DNA of 64,000 bases from Turritopsis dohrnii (lineage: Eukaryota; Cnidaria; Hydrozoa; Anthoathecata; Oceaniidae). Below, piece after piece: positions 47,894-59,002 of the stretch (positions within the stretch are counted from its first letter, which is position 1; every line of letters begins with the position of its first letter). The translations under genes and the position numbers were made by a program. The notes under the pieces were generated by a model. It was given only the letters and a program-made list of their open reading frames with translations, did not search any database and was not told the origin of the DNA. The DNA is taken from assembly GCA_027922465.2 (NCBI GenBank), contig BQMF02000200.1, positions 372,001 to 436,000 of the forward strand, in the 5' to 3' direction.

Positions 47894-48822
47894 ATGTTTG
47901 TAATTTTCAATGATAGTGTATTTGCGGCGAAATTTTTAATTTTCAATATCATTGGAATGTATCATTGAAAAATGGTCATTGAAAAATGATAGTGTATTTC
48001 AGCCTTAACGTATGTTGTTTTTTTATAAGAGCTTATGTAGAAAAAAACCGCCTTCTTTCTTCAAAAAAAAAATGTATGTTTTTAATTATAATTTCTTGAA
48101 ACCAAAAATGAATTCTGCCTTTTTTAACTGGATTTTTGAAAGCCTTGACGTACAAAGATAGCTAAGAAACGTAGAAGGTACATAAAAAGGTCTGGACTGA
48201 GCAACAAACCTCCTAAAGATGTAAACCAAGCTTGGTTTTGTGTAAAGAAATAACTCTTTATTTAATAGACTCTTTTAATTTTCCCAGTGGATTATTACCA
48301 TAAGGTACAAGTATATTCAGCTGAAGCAGTGACAAAGCTACGTACTGAGTTAAAAGGTGGATTTGTATTTGTAAGACCTGTTCTCAGTGGGCAATGTTCA
48401 AAATCAGGAAACTCCGTAAGGGAAGAAATTTTCGCTTACAGAAATTTCCACGGAATTAATTTGGTTCCATTTTTTGAACGTTCCACTTAATACCACCGGG
48501 GTGTTCCAGTGGAACTTCCACTTATCGAGCGAGCGCGTTATTATCATATTCTCCCAACGATAATTATACGCTGTAAAGCGCTGGCCGCACTGCTGTATTT
48601 TTTTCTACGAATACATGATAAAAATGTATAAGATACGTTTCTGATTTTCTTTGAACGCAGCAGAAAGAGGAATCCCTGGGTACGAAGTGGATATACTCGT
48701 CATGTCTATGATGTAGTCTGTGAACATCCGAATGTACGATGTGGTTGTTAGGCTAATATATATGACGTAATCATACTAATATATGTTAAATTTGGTTGGA
48801 GCCATGTCAGGATTTACCTGCT

Positions 48823-50941
48823 AGTGCTGTGGTGTGTTTTGTCGCGGTTGTGGTTTTTCGCTGGAAAGTGAGGATAGATTTTGCTTTAGATGCGGTAGAA
48901 AGGTTGAATCTGACCATTCAAGTACCTCAAATATATTAGTAACGAATAATACTGACGTTGTCGGTGATGCACCGATGAAAGCTGAAAAAAGACCTCTTTC
49001 AGAATACCAGGACGAAAAACGTAAACAACTTGTATCACATTTCAAGAAACCTAAATCCAATCAAAGTTCAAAGCCTCGCAGCTCTGGTGGTAATGCTGAT
49101 TGTAAAAAGTCAGTTCTTGTGAATGTTGGTATCATGACTAGGGATGATTTTGGTAATTTGAAGCCTGTACGTGGAAAAAAACTGCCAATAAAGGTTTTTG
49201 AAAAGTGTTCTTCTACCGAATTAAAGTTAGCTTCGATAGATAAGCATGCATCTCATGACCAAACGTTTTGCAAATTAGAGGAGTACTCCTTGTTATATCC
49301 GGATGGAAAAGAGGTTATATGCTTGCGGGGAGTTCCACTATCTGAGGAGCCAAAACCTTTTAGACTACAGGATTATAAATTAGAACTGTGCAAACCATAC
49401 TCTCAAATAATATTCTACTTGTGTATGACATCACAGTTCGAAGGTGATATACACAAGAGTAGTGATGACATTAAACTCGGTTATCTTGATGACAGTGACT
49501 GTCAACCTCCACCATTACCCTATCAAATGTCTATTCCAGATTACTTTGAAGCAGACAATATCCTGTCAGATTCTATTGTGGATGTAGATAGTAACTTGGA
49601 AACAGTAAGTCAACCTCCTGATAACCAGGATTTTTCTACAAACCAAGCCTCAACTTCTTCATTGCATGCTTCAAGTTTCAATACATTTAGTGAAGGATCA
49701 ATAATCAATGACAGTGTTCCAACTTGTTCAGATAGCACTTTGAAATCGAATTTCTATAACGAGTTGAAGAAATTGCAGAATATTTTTACAAGTGACCCTG
49801 ATGACAAGTATAAACTAGTTATTCGTCGGCGTAAGGTATGGAAGGATACAAACGAAAAATTGCAACGTTTTTTCTTAAAAGGTATTAAGCCTATTAAAGT
49901 CCAATTCATTGGTGAAGAAGCAGTAGATGAGGGAGGACCTTTGCAAGAATTTTTTTCTCTTCTGTTTGAAGATGCTCCAAGGTTTATAATGCAAGGGAAT
50001 TCATCATTCACATTTTTGCATGATATTGAAAAGGTATCAAATGGGGATTTCTATCGGTTTGGGATACTCATTGCCCTGTCCCTTCTGCAAGGCTGTCCAG
50101 GCCCTCGAAACCTTATGCCAGCTGTTGCATCATACCTACTAGATGGACCTTCAGTAAAGCCTGATATTGGAGATGTGCCTAATTTTGAGTTGCAGGAAAA
50201 ATTACAACAACTATCTCAATGTGAAAATGAAGCATTATTCTCAGAGGAACTGAACAATTTACCCGAACGTTTTGATTGTGGTGTTACCAAAAGTTCAGTG
50301 TCATTTTCAGACAAATGGAATCTGATCGCAAACATTGCATATCACTGTTCGATATCGATTTGTCTTCAGGAAATGAATGAAGTGAAGAAAGGTATGGAAA
50401 TTCTTGGGGTTATTGACTTAATGAAAGAACATTATCAGGAAGCAGTGAACTAGAAATGTGTCAAGTCCAAACATGGGAGGAAGTGAATTGCTTGATTGGT
50501 AAAGTTATTTATTCAAGTGTAACTGATGAAACTGATTTAGTTAACAGAAATAAAAAAGAATTAGAGGAGGATATTTACTACAATTTTACAAACATGCTTG
50601 AGAGTTTGCAGCTTGAAGAAGCATCCAGGATGAATGTGATTGATCTAGATTTGGAAGCTGATGGAAATGAAATTACAATTTCCAAACCATTTACTCCAGA
50701 AGATATTGTTAGATTTTGTACTGGTTCAAAGTTTGTTACTCCTTCAATTATGAACACAGGAATCATTTGTTTTGTTCACTCAACACCAACAAATGATATT
50801 TCTGGTAGGCGTGTCACTGCAGATACATGTACAAGAACATTGGTGTTCCCTGTGAATGACAGATATACATGCTCTAGCCAGCAGTTCAAACTCAACTTGA
50901 TAGAGGATATACTTATGGCTCCTTGGTTTGGGAAAGTTTAA
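48823..50941 (+). CDS. Zinc-ribbon HECT-type E3 ubiquitin ligase (G2E3-like), frameshifted
   Basis: Likely ubiquitin-transferring protein carried by the transposon. The exon seems to open at a splice acceptor after 48822, because a stop lies in frame there and no Met follows for some 50 codons; the first exon is unplaced (48283-48421 is a candidate). A zinc ribbon comes first (FCRGCG, then FCFRCG), followed by a polar linker. The HECT-like domain starts near RFFLKGIKPIKVQFIGEEAV and DEGGPLQEFF. The frame ends at TAG 50451-50453. The domain continues one frame away from about 50447 (WEEVNCLIGKVIYSS, then KPFTPEDIVRFCTGS) to the catalytic-type Cys in TADTCTRTLVFP (codon 50828-50830) and the end APWFGKV. 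The order matches the C-terminal half of G2E3-like proteins, which abound in fish and invertebrate genomes. A -1 shift is needed to read the whole domain: either a mutation, a sequencing error or programmed frameshifting. Confidence 0.8.
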
Positions 50942-51525
50942 ACATTGTTTATATTTCTTCAAACTTATCTGGATGATATTTTTACTTATGTTACTTCACT
51001 AAGTACATTTTTAGTTTCTTTTTTTGAAAATAAGCTTGGATTTTGTTACCATTTTGTGTTGTTTGTACTTCCACTTGATATTTTTGTTTGCTTAAGTTGA
51101 TCTTTTATAAGCCTGTATGTATATACTTTAAGGGGAGATATTTTTGTAGAAGAAATTTTGGCCCTAAATCATAAAAGTAAATTCTGTAAAAATAGTTATG
51201 AGTGACGAAATTTCTACTACAAAAGTTGAGTTTTGTTATTGGTTAAGATCCACATTTTATCAGTCTCCTAAAGTGAAAAACTAATTCTGATGTATAATAC
51301 AATAACAAGTCACTTTTTATAGCTCATAAGATAATTTTATCCTACAAGTTGAGTTGTTTGTTGTTGTGCTATACTTATGACGTTTCTTTTGTTTTGTTAA
51401 AAAAGACGATTTTGTTGCTTTATAAACTTTTCCTATTCATCTTCAATCCCCGCAACGTACCACGAAATACTTTCCACTATCTTTAAACAGCATGTGATAT
51501 GAGTTCTAAATATAAATTTCTACCA

Positions 51526-52737
51526 CTAATCGTTAGGCGGGTGAATAAGATTTAGCTCGTTAACAAGATAGATAAAATATTCACTTAGTTCTTCATCATG
51601 TTCTTCTATTGCATCCTCCGCCCAATCGAGAAAGTCGTTCTCTGTTAAGACCTGGTTTACTTGTTCTACGCTTACTGCACGCTTACAGTTAAGATATCCA
51701 CGTAATTTAGGGAGAAAAAAGAGTTCTTCAGGTCGGCCTGGGACAGTATCATGTCTAGATCGGCGGATGTAATGTGAGTTCCAAAGTTTCATAACTTCGT
51801 CAAGTTCGTGTTGAATTAAAGCAGAGAATACGAAATATGCGCATTCTAAGTGCAATGAGTTACCTATAACCATTTGATTCCTTGAAACTAGGTCTTTGAA
51901 AAAATCGATTAACCAAGACGTAAATCCTCGCTTACAATGCGACCAGAAATTCTCTATTCGTTGATTGTAATGAGAAGAACCATACGTATGCCCATTAACA
52001 GATGAAACAAACTTGCATTGAATAGACGCACTAAGTCCATTTTCCGTTCCACAGTCGGTTCTAAGATTTTCTGGACAAAATCCAAACTTGACTACACTTT
52101 TTAAGTAAAAATAAGCTGGTACAATGGGGTTGTTATTAGACCTTGAAACTTTGAGCCAAATGATTTTCCTGGAAAAGCCATCTATGCAACCATGGATGGG
52201 AAAGCCAAATGGTTTAAGTTTGTCGTAACCATCCATGTGCCACACTGCGTTGGCACCAGGTGAAATGTATTTTCTTCTTCTTAATCTCCTGGCTTTCCTA
52301 ACACGGGTCCCGTCAGGGTCAATTTCTTTTAACAATAACATAATTTTATCACGTGCCACAGAGACTCCATAAGACTGGCGTAAACAGTGCCACATGCCTC
52401 TATAGCCACGCATAGATGACGGACCTTCGACTTCATGTTCAATGATCTCCCTTAATACATCGTCAGAGACTTCAGAGTCATTTCTTTTTAAGCCGAATTC
52501 ACTAAGTCTTCGTTTTAGTGTTCTGACACTCATTTTTATTCCATGAAGGAGCTCTAAAAACTTTACAATTACATCGATACGGTGACCAGCATAAAAGTAA
52601 TATCGGATCAACTCTTTTTCTGAACAAACAACTGTTTTCATGGTCGTCAAATCAAATTCCATCCTTCTCTTACATCCACAAGAAGAACAAAATATTTCTT
52701 CATCTCCAAGAGCTTTTCCACAGTTGTGGCAATACAT
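51526..52737 (-). CDS. Zinc-ribbon DDE integrase-type transposase
   Basis: 403 residues from the first Met (an upstream TTG extends the frame but is an unlikely start). The N-terminus is a zinc ribbon: C3, C6, C17, C20 in MYCHNCG...FCSSCG. A helical HTH region follows (LIRYYFYAGHRIDVIVKFLE, VRTLKRRLSEFGL). The catalytic core is of the retroviral/IS3 integrase type: Asp in AVWHMDGYDKLKPFGFPIHG, Asp in ENLRTDCGTENGL, and Glu in HYNQRIENFWSHCKRG, with 33 residues between the last two. The C-terminus is acidic (EDAIEEHDEELSEYF). The frame is uninterrupted. This enzyme presumably moves the 46-53 kb element. Proteins with the same MDGYDKLKP(F/Y)GFPIHG motif are widespread in fish and cnidarian genomes as 'integrase core domain' proteins. 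It is transcribed toward the HECT gene. Confidence 0.9.
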   Translation of the reverse strand: MYCHNCGKALGDEEIFCSSCGCKRRMEFDLTTMKTVVCSEKELIRYYFYAGHRIDVIVKFLELLHGIKMSVRTLKRRLSEFGLKRNDSEVSDDVLREIIEHEVEGPSSMRGYRGMWHCLRQSYGVSVARDKIMLLLKEIDPDGTRVRKARRLRRRKYISPGANAVWHMDGYDKLKPFGFPIHGCIDGFSRKIIWLKVSRSNNNPIVPAYFYLKSVVKFGFCPENLRTDCGTENGLSASIQCKFVSSVNGHTYGSSHYNQRIENFWSHCKRGFTSWLIDFFKDLVSRNQMVIGNSLHLECAYFVFSALIQHELDEVMKLWNSHYIRRSRHDTVPGRPEELFFLPKLRGYLNCKRAVSVEQVNQVLTENDFLDWAEDAIEEHDEELSEYFIYLVNELNLIHPPND

Positions 52738-52796
52738 TACGCATGGAACTGAATCTGGTTCCGTGTTCAATGGCTCTGTTTGACATCCTGATATTT

Positions 52797-53088
52797 TTTC
52801 CTCGATTTTGAAATTTTTTTCTCGATTTTGAATTTTTTTTCACGATTTTGAATTTTTTTTCACGATTTTGAATTTTTTTTCACGATTTTGAATTTTTTTT
52901 CACGATTTTGAATTTTTTTTCACGATTTTGAATTTTTTTTCACGATTTTGAATTTTTTTTCACGATTTTGAATTTTTTTTCACGATTTTGAATTTTTTTT
53001 CACGATTTTGAATTTTTTTCACGATTTTGAAATTTTTTTCACGATTTTGAAATTTTGTTCTCGATTTTGAAATTTTTTTCTCGATGGC
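52797..53088. repeat. 20 bp sub-terminal tandem array of the 7 kb transposon
   Basis: About 14 copies of a 20 bp unit of the form 'cacgattttgaatttttttt', nearly identical in the middle and diverging at both edges (ctcg instead of cacg). It joins directly to the right TIR. Four or five inverted, more divergent copies follow the left TIR (46131-46228). Confidence 0.95.
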
Positions 53089-53111
53089 CCCTCTCGGCCA
53101 CCATACTTTTC

Positions 53112-54330
53112 GCTCTTATACATCGTTTCTTTTTTTAAAAAAAAAACAAAAACTGTCATATAAAATGTGTATCCATGGTTACAATTCGCACCTTATGCGT
53201 ATTTCTTTTCTTTGTTGTTTTTAGTTAAGTCCTATTTACACTTTTTAAAAGATAATGTGCCATCATCCCTGGAAATGAACAAAAGTTGACAAACTTTTTA
53301 GCGGGTTTAACTATCATAGTTTTATTTTTGTTTTATCTATTTTTGATCTATGGTATATATCAGTTATGCTTTCATGGATTCTTAGGGAGTGTATGATCAA
53401 AAATGTGATGTTGTATTGTAGAAGCCGTTCAATCTTCAAATTTGAAGAATATCACTTTCATTTTTCATGCTTCAGCTAGTTTCGCAGAAATCCTTATGCC
53501 TGTCAGGGCATCTTGTTTCTTCTTCTTTTTTTTCTTACTGTCCAAACCTAGCGGTTTTTTTTAATTTCGTGCGTGCATTTACATGAAACTAAAGCACCGT
53601 GCATTGCATGTCAGCGAAAGATTTACTAAAGTTTCTTTGCTCAATATTAAATGGATTTTAAAGAATATATACATATTTTAAGGTGAAAACAGAAAATATA
53701 TAGAAGAAACTTATAATTATCTTGGACTGTGATCATTCTTTTCTAACTAAAAAGAGTTCTCAACGTTTTGTAAACAAAAGAGTCAGAAGAGTTTATATCT
53801 ATACTGACGTAAAGGCTTCCGTGGCGCAGTTGGTTAGTACAGTCAACTCTCAACCGAAGGGTCGGTGGTTCGACCTCACGTAGATCTTCTGAAGTTTTTT
53901 TTCGAATTTTTAAATATGTCATAAAATATTTCGATTTTGGATTTTTGCGAAAGCAAGAAATACATTACAACCGGCTTTGGTTTTTCTCTTCCGTTTTTTT
54001 CTTGCTGTCTAAAGATAGCGCTTTTTACATTACAGTTACATATGTAGTTCTGTGGTGCAGTTGACTAGTTACTCGGCTGTTAACCGATTGGTCAATGGTT
54101 AAGGCCCACTTAGATCGTGTAGCATTTTTTGTCGAATTTCATAAATGTCATAATATTTTTCATTTTTCATGCTTCAACAGATTTTGCAGAAATCTTTTTG
54201 ACCGTAAGGGCATCTTGTTTCCATTGGTGTCATAACTAATAGAAGAAACCCAGATCCGAAACTTAAACTTTCGTTTAAGTCATGTATCATTTTGAGACAA
54301 TCCTAGTTAAGTGTTTGTATAATAAAGACA
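53112..54330. other. Repeat-rich stretch with two tRNA-like SINE heads
   Basis: At 53815-53890 there is a tRNA-like segment (A box tggcgcagttggttagta, B box ggttcgacc) whose acceptor arms do not pair. A more decayed copy lies at 54044-54115. Each is followed by a related tail ('ttttttcgaatttt', 'atgtcataa', 'gcgaaagcaagaaat'). I read these as SINE copies, not tRNA genes. The rest is dispersed repeat shared with 45325-46080. Confidence 0.55.
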
Positions 54331-54599
54331 AAGCCAAAACCATCTTGTTGGAGAAGCACAATCTTTAAAAGAAATCACTCGCCTTTCAGTTGTTTGTTTG
54401 CTATTACTCATTGCCCATGGAATTGATTAGAATAAAATTGATATCTGTGTAATGGACATTGCAATGGCCAAAGCTGTTGAAAAACTAACTTCAGATAAGG
54501 ATAAAGCTGTGCCCATCTTCTTATCATAACCATCAAACAGAACTGAAATAATTCTAGATTTATGATCTTGCCGTTCATTGGGCCAACGTTTTATATAAA

Positions 54600-56660
54600 G
54601 TCAACCGATTTGGCAGCTCGAACACTTTTTATGATTTCTAAGTCAAAAGAAATGATATTAAAATAATCTTTTTTGTATCATCAAGAGCATAAAAAGAACA
54701 ATATTATAAACTAGTAACCCGTGTAAAAAGTTTTTACGGATTTTAATTCTGAAAATGACGTCTCAAAAATGGTGTAGAAAAATTAATTTACAAAATGACA
54801 AACAGAAAGTGCATTAGTGTTGTAGTCACCACTTCGTCAATAACGCGGACCATAAAAATACCAGTTATTTTCTTAGAGGTTTTAAAGATGTTTTCCAAAT
54901 AACTTTGAGTCTAATTTAGGTGGTAATGCGATGGTTCCCCTGATTTTAAGACCCACTTAAAACAGACACAACCTAGATAAAACATTTTTCCAAGTTTGCA
55001 ATCAACACTGGGGCGTAGAGCGAAAAAAATCGTTTAAATCTGAAAAAAAATCTGAAACCCATCAAAATTAAAAAATACGCGCTGTGCATCCGCTATTTTC
55101 ACTCTCTAAAATAAATTGCATCTTGTGTAAAATATTTTACGTGTTTTGATTTTAAAAATGACGTCTCAAAAAATAGCTACAAAAATTGTAATCACGGAAC
55201 GATGTTGAGAAAGTACATCCAACTGATCTGAAAAATACAGTAACCGTTACTTAGATGTCGGCGATCAAACATCACAGCACTGTTCACAAATATTGCGGGT
55301 TCTCAAAAATGTAGTATACTCGAGATATCTTCCGAAAAGCGCCTTGTTCGATTCGAGATGCAATGTAATGGTTCCCCGTGATTTAAAAACATAACGTCAA
55401 AATGGAAGAAAATTCTGTAGGTATTCCAGATAAAGCATTTTACCTTTTGCGCGGTCTAACTGCCGCTATATGACCATGATTAAGAGGATTTTGACCGTTA
55501 AAAACGACCCGAAACAATCACTCTCTTAACTAAAAAACTGGATGCACAACGCGTATTAGGATATAGATGACTTTTTTGGAAAAAATATTAAAATTTTAGC
55601 GTTAAAATTTGCGTTAGAAAAAAAGCTTGAAGCTTGAAACTTACACAGGAGCGAGATCAACCTTTCACAAAGACGTGTACAAAATTTGATAACAAAAATT
55701 TTATTCTATCGGAAGTTCTCAGCCCAAATATGGAACCCGGTGGAGCCCTAAAAGTATCTGATATTTTGCCATAAACCGGGGGTTAGAGTGTCTGTTTACA
55801 TCAAATGTTGAGGTTTTAGAAAATCGTTTCGTGAATTTAACAATTTATGGTAATGGTTAACACAATTTAACAAAACAACATATTAAAACGTGAATACAAC
55901 AAATGCTTTCTAATTTCATTTAAACAATAGCAAATACCTTGAGAGCTGTTATTTCTATTTTTTTACTTAGTTCTAAAAATTCTCTGGCTGTTAAATAATA
56001 GAAGAAGCGTGCATTTGTCTTAACACCTTAAATAAGATGTGTTAATTGACCATTAAAGCTTAACGCTCTGTTGAACTGAAGAAATTTGCTTTTTCCAACC
56101 CGCAGACATGTTTTCATTTTGTAATTTTTATATCATTGGAAAGCTGACTAAATTTCCTACCCAACGATGTAAAAATTATTATAATTATCCAGTTATTTCA
56201 GTTTTACTTATTATTTGAATTTTGCGTAACAGTTTTGAGACTCGTACTGTATAAAATATTTAATTGCCTTTAATCGACCAAGTAATTTTAAACGCAGTCA
56301 TAACAAATAACCTAACCCCCGGTTTATGGCAAAATATCAGATATTGTTAGGGCTCCACCGGGTTCCATATTTGGGCTGAGAACTTCCTATAAAATAAAGA
56401 TTTTGTTATCAAATTTTATACACTTCTTTGTCAAAGGTTGATCTCGCTCCTGTGTAAGTTTCAACGTTTTTGGTGTACTAGAAAAAAGTTGCTTTTTTTC
56501 TGACGCGAATTTTAACAATAAAATTTTAATATTTTTTCCCAAAAAGTTGTTTATAATATTGTAGTTTTTGGGCTCTTGACGATGAAAAAAAAATTATTTT
56601 AAAATCATTTATTTTGACTTAGTAATCATAAAAAATATTCGAACTGCCAAATCGGTTGAC
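54600..56660. mobile_element. 2 kb palindromic element, non-autonomous
   Basis: The ends are inverted repeats: GTCAACCGATTTGGCAGCTC on the left, GTCAACCGATTTGGCAGTTC on the right (reverse complement), continuing for about 80 bp. A second pair of long inverted arms lies inside (about 55565-55800 and 56305-56545), both containing 'taacccccggtttatggc' in opposite orientation. The left half has an internal direct duplication around 'aaaatgacgtctcaaaaa'. It is inserted in the first copy of the duplicated promoter region; the second copy at about 59440-59480 lacks it. No ORF of note. The target duplication is uncertain (ATATA versus ATAGA). Confidence 0.7.
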
Positions 56661-56878
56661 ATAGACTTTAGCTAATATTTGGATAATTAAAGAATTTATA
56701 ATCTATTATACAATATGTGTCCGAAGAATATCTTTTAGTCAATTTGATCTAAATTAAACGCAGTGATTTAAATATTTTAATCTGGTGCCAATTTGTATAT
56801 CTATGCAAAAAATTAAAAATTCTTCATTCAAAACAAACCTTCTCGATGTTCATACGATTGCGGAGAATCTGTTAAATA

Positions 56879-56948
56879 ATGATTAACATGGTTAAACTTC
56901 GTTTGCTTATCTGTTGGTTTTATGGATGCTCCTGTCATTCATCAACTG
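56879..56948 (+). pseudogene. Broken duplicate of the beta-helix gene's signal-peptide exon
   Basis: Nearly identical to exon 1 of the gene starting at 59695, including the leader 'cgattgcggagaatctgtta' and the splice donor gtaagtaaac. One base is missing (cgtttgcttat instead of cgtttggcttat), which shifts the frame and destroys the hydrophobic core after MINMVKLRL. The next acceptor-like site (about 57180) would lead straight to a stop. It appears to be a dead copy. Confidence 0.75.
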
Positions 56949-57376
56949 TAAGTAAACTATCATATTCTCTTCTTGAGAATTTCACGTCTGCAAACTCTAC
57001 TTTTATTCTTTTATTCAACAAATGTTTGGTGTTTTTTCATACAAAAAGCAACTTGTTTTAAGTTCGGTGTCAATAATGTATATATTATATATGGTATTTA
57101 ATATATACATATATATATAGTGTAATTGTTACCTTTAATTTTCTATGTCATGTGATTATATTATGTTTTAATTTTTGCAGGACATCCATGATAACAGTGT
57201 TTTGCACAACTGAGGATTTATTTATATTTTAAATCCTAAATAAACAAACAAACAAACAACTTATTTAATGATCATACAATAAAAGGTTTATATTTCATAA
57301 AGTACAATATGTTAAAATTTAAAATCTATAAAATATTTATAATAATTTACATACATAAGGAAAGAGAAGAAAACCT

Positions 57377-58625
57377 TCAAAGCCTAGCTTCCTCCACAGC
57401 CATAGTAAAGTCATCCACACTTTCACAATTTATCTTGAGGGAACGGCTGCCCCTAAGGCAGAGCAGAGCAGATCTCATAATGACAAAGGACAGTTTGCAC
57501 CTGATCCAGGTCATTATATGATCATACCTCTGTCCTGTCTTGTCTGCAATGCGCTCTGCAAGATGTTTGTGATAAGTAAGACATTCTTGGCCCATTCCTC
57601 CGTTGATAGAAAAAACAAGAGGAGTGAATGAGCCGTGTTCATTATTCAAAACTCTGTCAATATATTTTCGTTTCTTCTCAGCCTCGTGCTTTTCGTATAT
57701 TTTGTTGACAGGAGTGTTTACTTGAGACTGACTGTTTGTATTTGTGAATCGAACATCGAAATAGGCTGATTGTCCCTGCCTCCAAAAACCCCTGGCTCGT
57801 ACATCAAGCCTGGCTTCATCATTGTTTACGGGTTGAAGCTTGGGTTCAATCTCCACATCTTTAAAAACTTTGTTCAATAAGTTTGCTTCAAAATTTCTAA
57901 CATTATCGTGGCGGATGAAAACGAAGCCCCCTTTTTTACAATTCATAGCGTGGTTGACATCGAATTTGCTTCCACATGGGCACTTCGTTGGGAGATTTTT
58001 GATATCACGATTGAATCTCAATGCTACTGCATCTCGAAACTCCTCTTTATTTAAGGTGAATCCATGCTCCTTCAAGGGCAGAACCGTCAGCCAACTGGAT
58101 GTACCTTTCTCACGGCTTTGTTCTACAGCACGCTTATCCTCTTTGTTTAACTGGTTATCAATTAGGTCACGTTGAGTCTTGTTCTTCTCCGATATTTCCT
58201 GAGCACGTTTGTTTCTGATTTCTCTGACAGTCTCTTTGTATGGAATGTTATGCTCTTGATTTATAATGACATCGGTAAGTGGGGCGGTGATGATAACAGA
58301 AGATTGGAAGTCAGTTACTGATTTTTCTGACAGAATTGGAATACCAAAGTCCACCATCTTTGACGGGAAGTTTGAATAACTGCCTCTCCGCATCTGTTAT
58401 GGTAGAACCGATAATAGCTGGTAGTAACTGTTCATATATTATATCGTCTAATGGTTTAACGAAGTTTTCCATTCCTGGAATTGTCCTTAAAAAATAGTTA
58501 AACTTGTGAATTTGTCCATGCGTATAAGCGGCATATGCTGCTTGCGGTTCGGAAATTGCAATATCGGACAGTTTTTTCAGTTGACTACTCCAAACAACTG
58601 AAGATTTGTTAAAGAAATTTTTCAA
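57377..58625 (-). pseudogene. 5'-truncated LINE with restriction-like endonuclease
   Basis: Two overlapping frames (58625-58311 and 58393-57377) form the C-terminal half of a non-LTR retrotransposon protein, with a frameshift in FKLPVKDGGLWY (expected to continue GIPILSEKSVTDFQSS). After the RT-thumb region comes a CCHC knuckle (CPCGSKFDVNHAMNC) and a restriction-like nuclease core: FIRHDNVRNFEANLL, IEPKLQPVNNDEARLDVRA and QGQSAYFDVRFTNTNSQSQ, then a Lys-rich helix (EKHEAEKKRKYIDR). This layout is that of R2/NeSL/Hero-type LINEs, which use such a nuclease for target-primed integration. RT motifs and the N-terminus are missing, so it is truncated. Confidence 0.75.
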
Positions 58626-58970
58626 GAACTAAAAGAAAAACAAACAAACTTTTTCATTAAAATATTAAAGCGAAAAATCCATTAGAAATCCTCGCTTTAA
58701 ACTTTGATTCAAAACACAAAAAATAACCAAAATGTTAACATAACTGTATGCTTCAGTGCAGGAGACATTACTTACAACAGAATCATATGTTAATTTTTTA
58801 ATTAATGCTTCAAATTGGATCTAATCTCTTTTTTGAATTTTATAGATGAATGACTACTTCTGGTGAATAAGTAGTGAAACACTCAAATATATTTATTGCC
58901 CCCGCAAAGAGCGCGAGCAAGCTTGGAAGCATAGCAGTTTCACGAGATAGCCGAAAGTCAGTTTACGATT

Positions 58971-59002
<32 letters not shown>

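Larger units (their letters stand above)
46691..48005. mobile_element. PIF/Harbinger derivative nested in the 7 kb element
   Basis: Terminal inverted repeats AGGCTGAAATACACTATCAT at both ends, flanked by TAA at 46688-46690 and 48006-48008. Sub-terminal 'tttttcaatgat' words repeat in both orientations. It contains a broken Harbinger transposase N-terminus and a second, smaller insertion. Confidence 0.88.
46109..53105. mobile_element. 7 kb DNA transposon carrying DDE integrase and HECT ligase (IS3EU-like)
   Basis: Terminal inverted repeats of at least 43 bp with one mismatch start TATGGTGGCCGAGA at each end. The 6 bp direct repeat CTTTTC lies exactly outside them (46103-46108 and 53106-53111). 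Sub-terminal 20 bp units ('ttttttcacgattttgaatt') follow the TIRs, few on the left and about 14 on the right. Gene content: HECT-type protein (+) and integrase (-), convergent. A Harbinger derivative is inserted at 46691-48005. The flanks match one dispersed repeat on both sides, so the element interrupts it. The superfamily name is from memory of IS3EU traits (TAYGG ends, 6 bp duplication). Confidence 0.88.

Noticed and set aside
48287..48490. 67-residue frame upstream of the HECT gene as a separate gene
   Set aside because: No domain; at most an upstream exon of the HECT gene, which I cannot verify by phase.
52797..53088. CRISPR-like 20 bp array
   Set aside because: Head-to-tail identical units with no spacers, attached to a transposon TIR.
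53815..53890. Possible functional tRNA gene
   Set aside because: A and B boxes are present, but the acceptor stem does not pair and a related decayed copy with a similar tail lies nearby, so SINE is the better reading.
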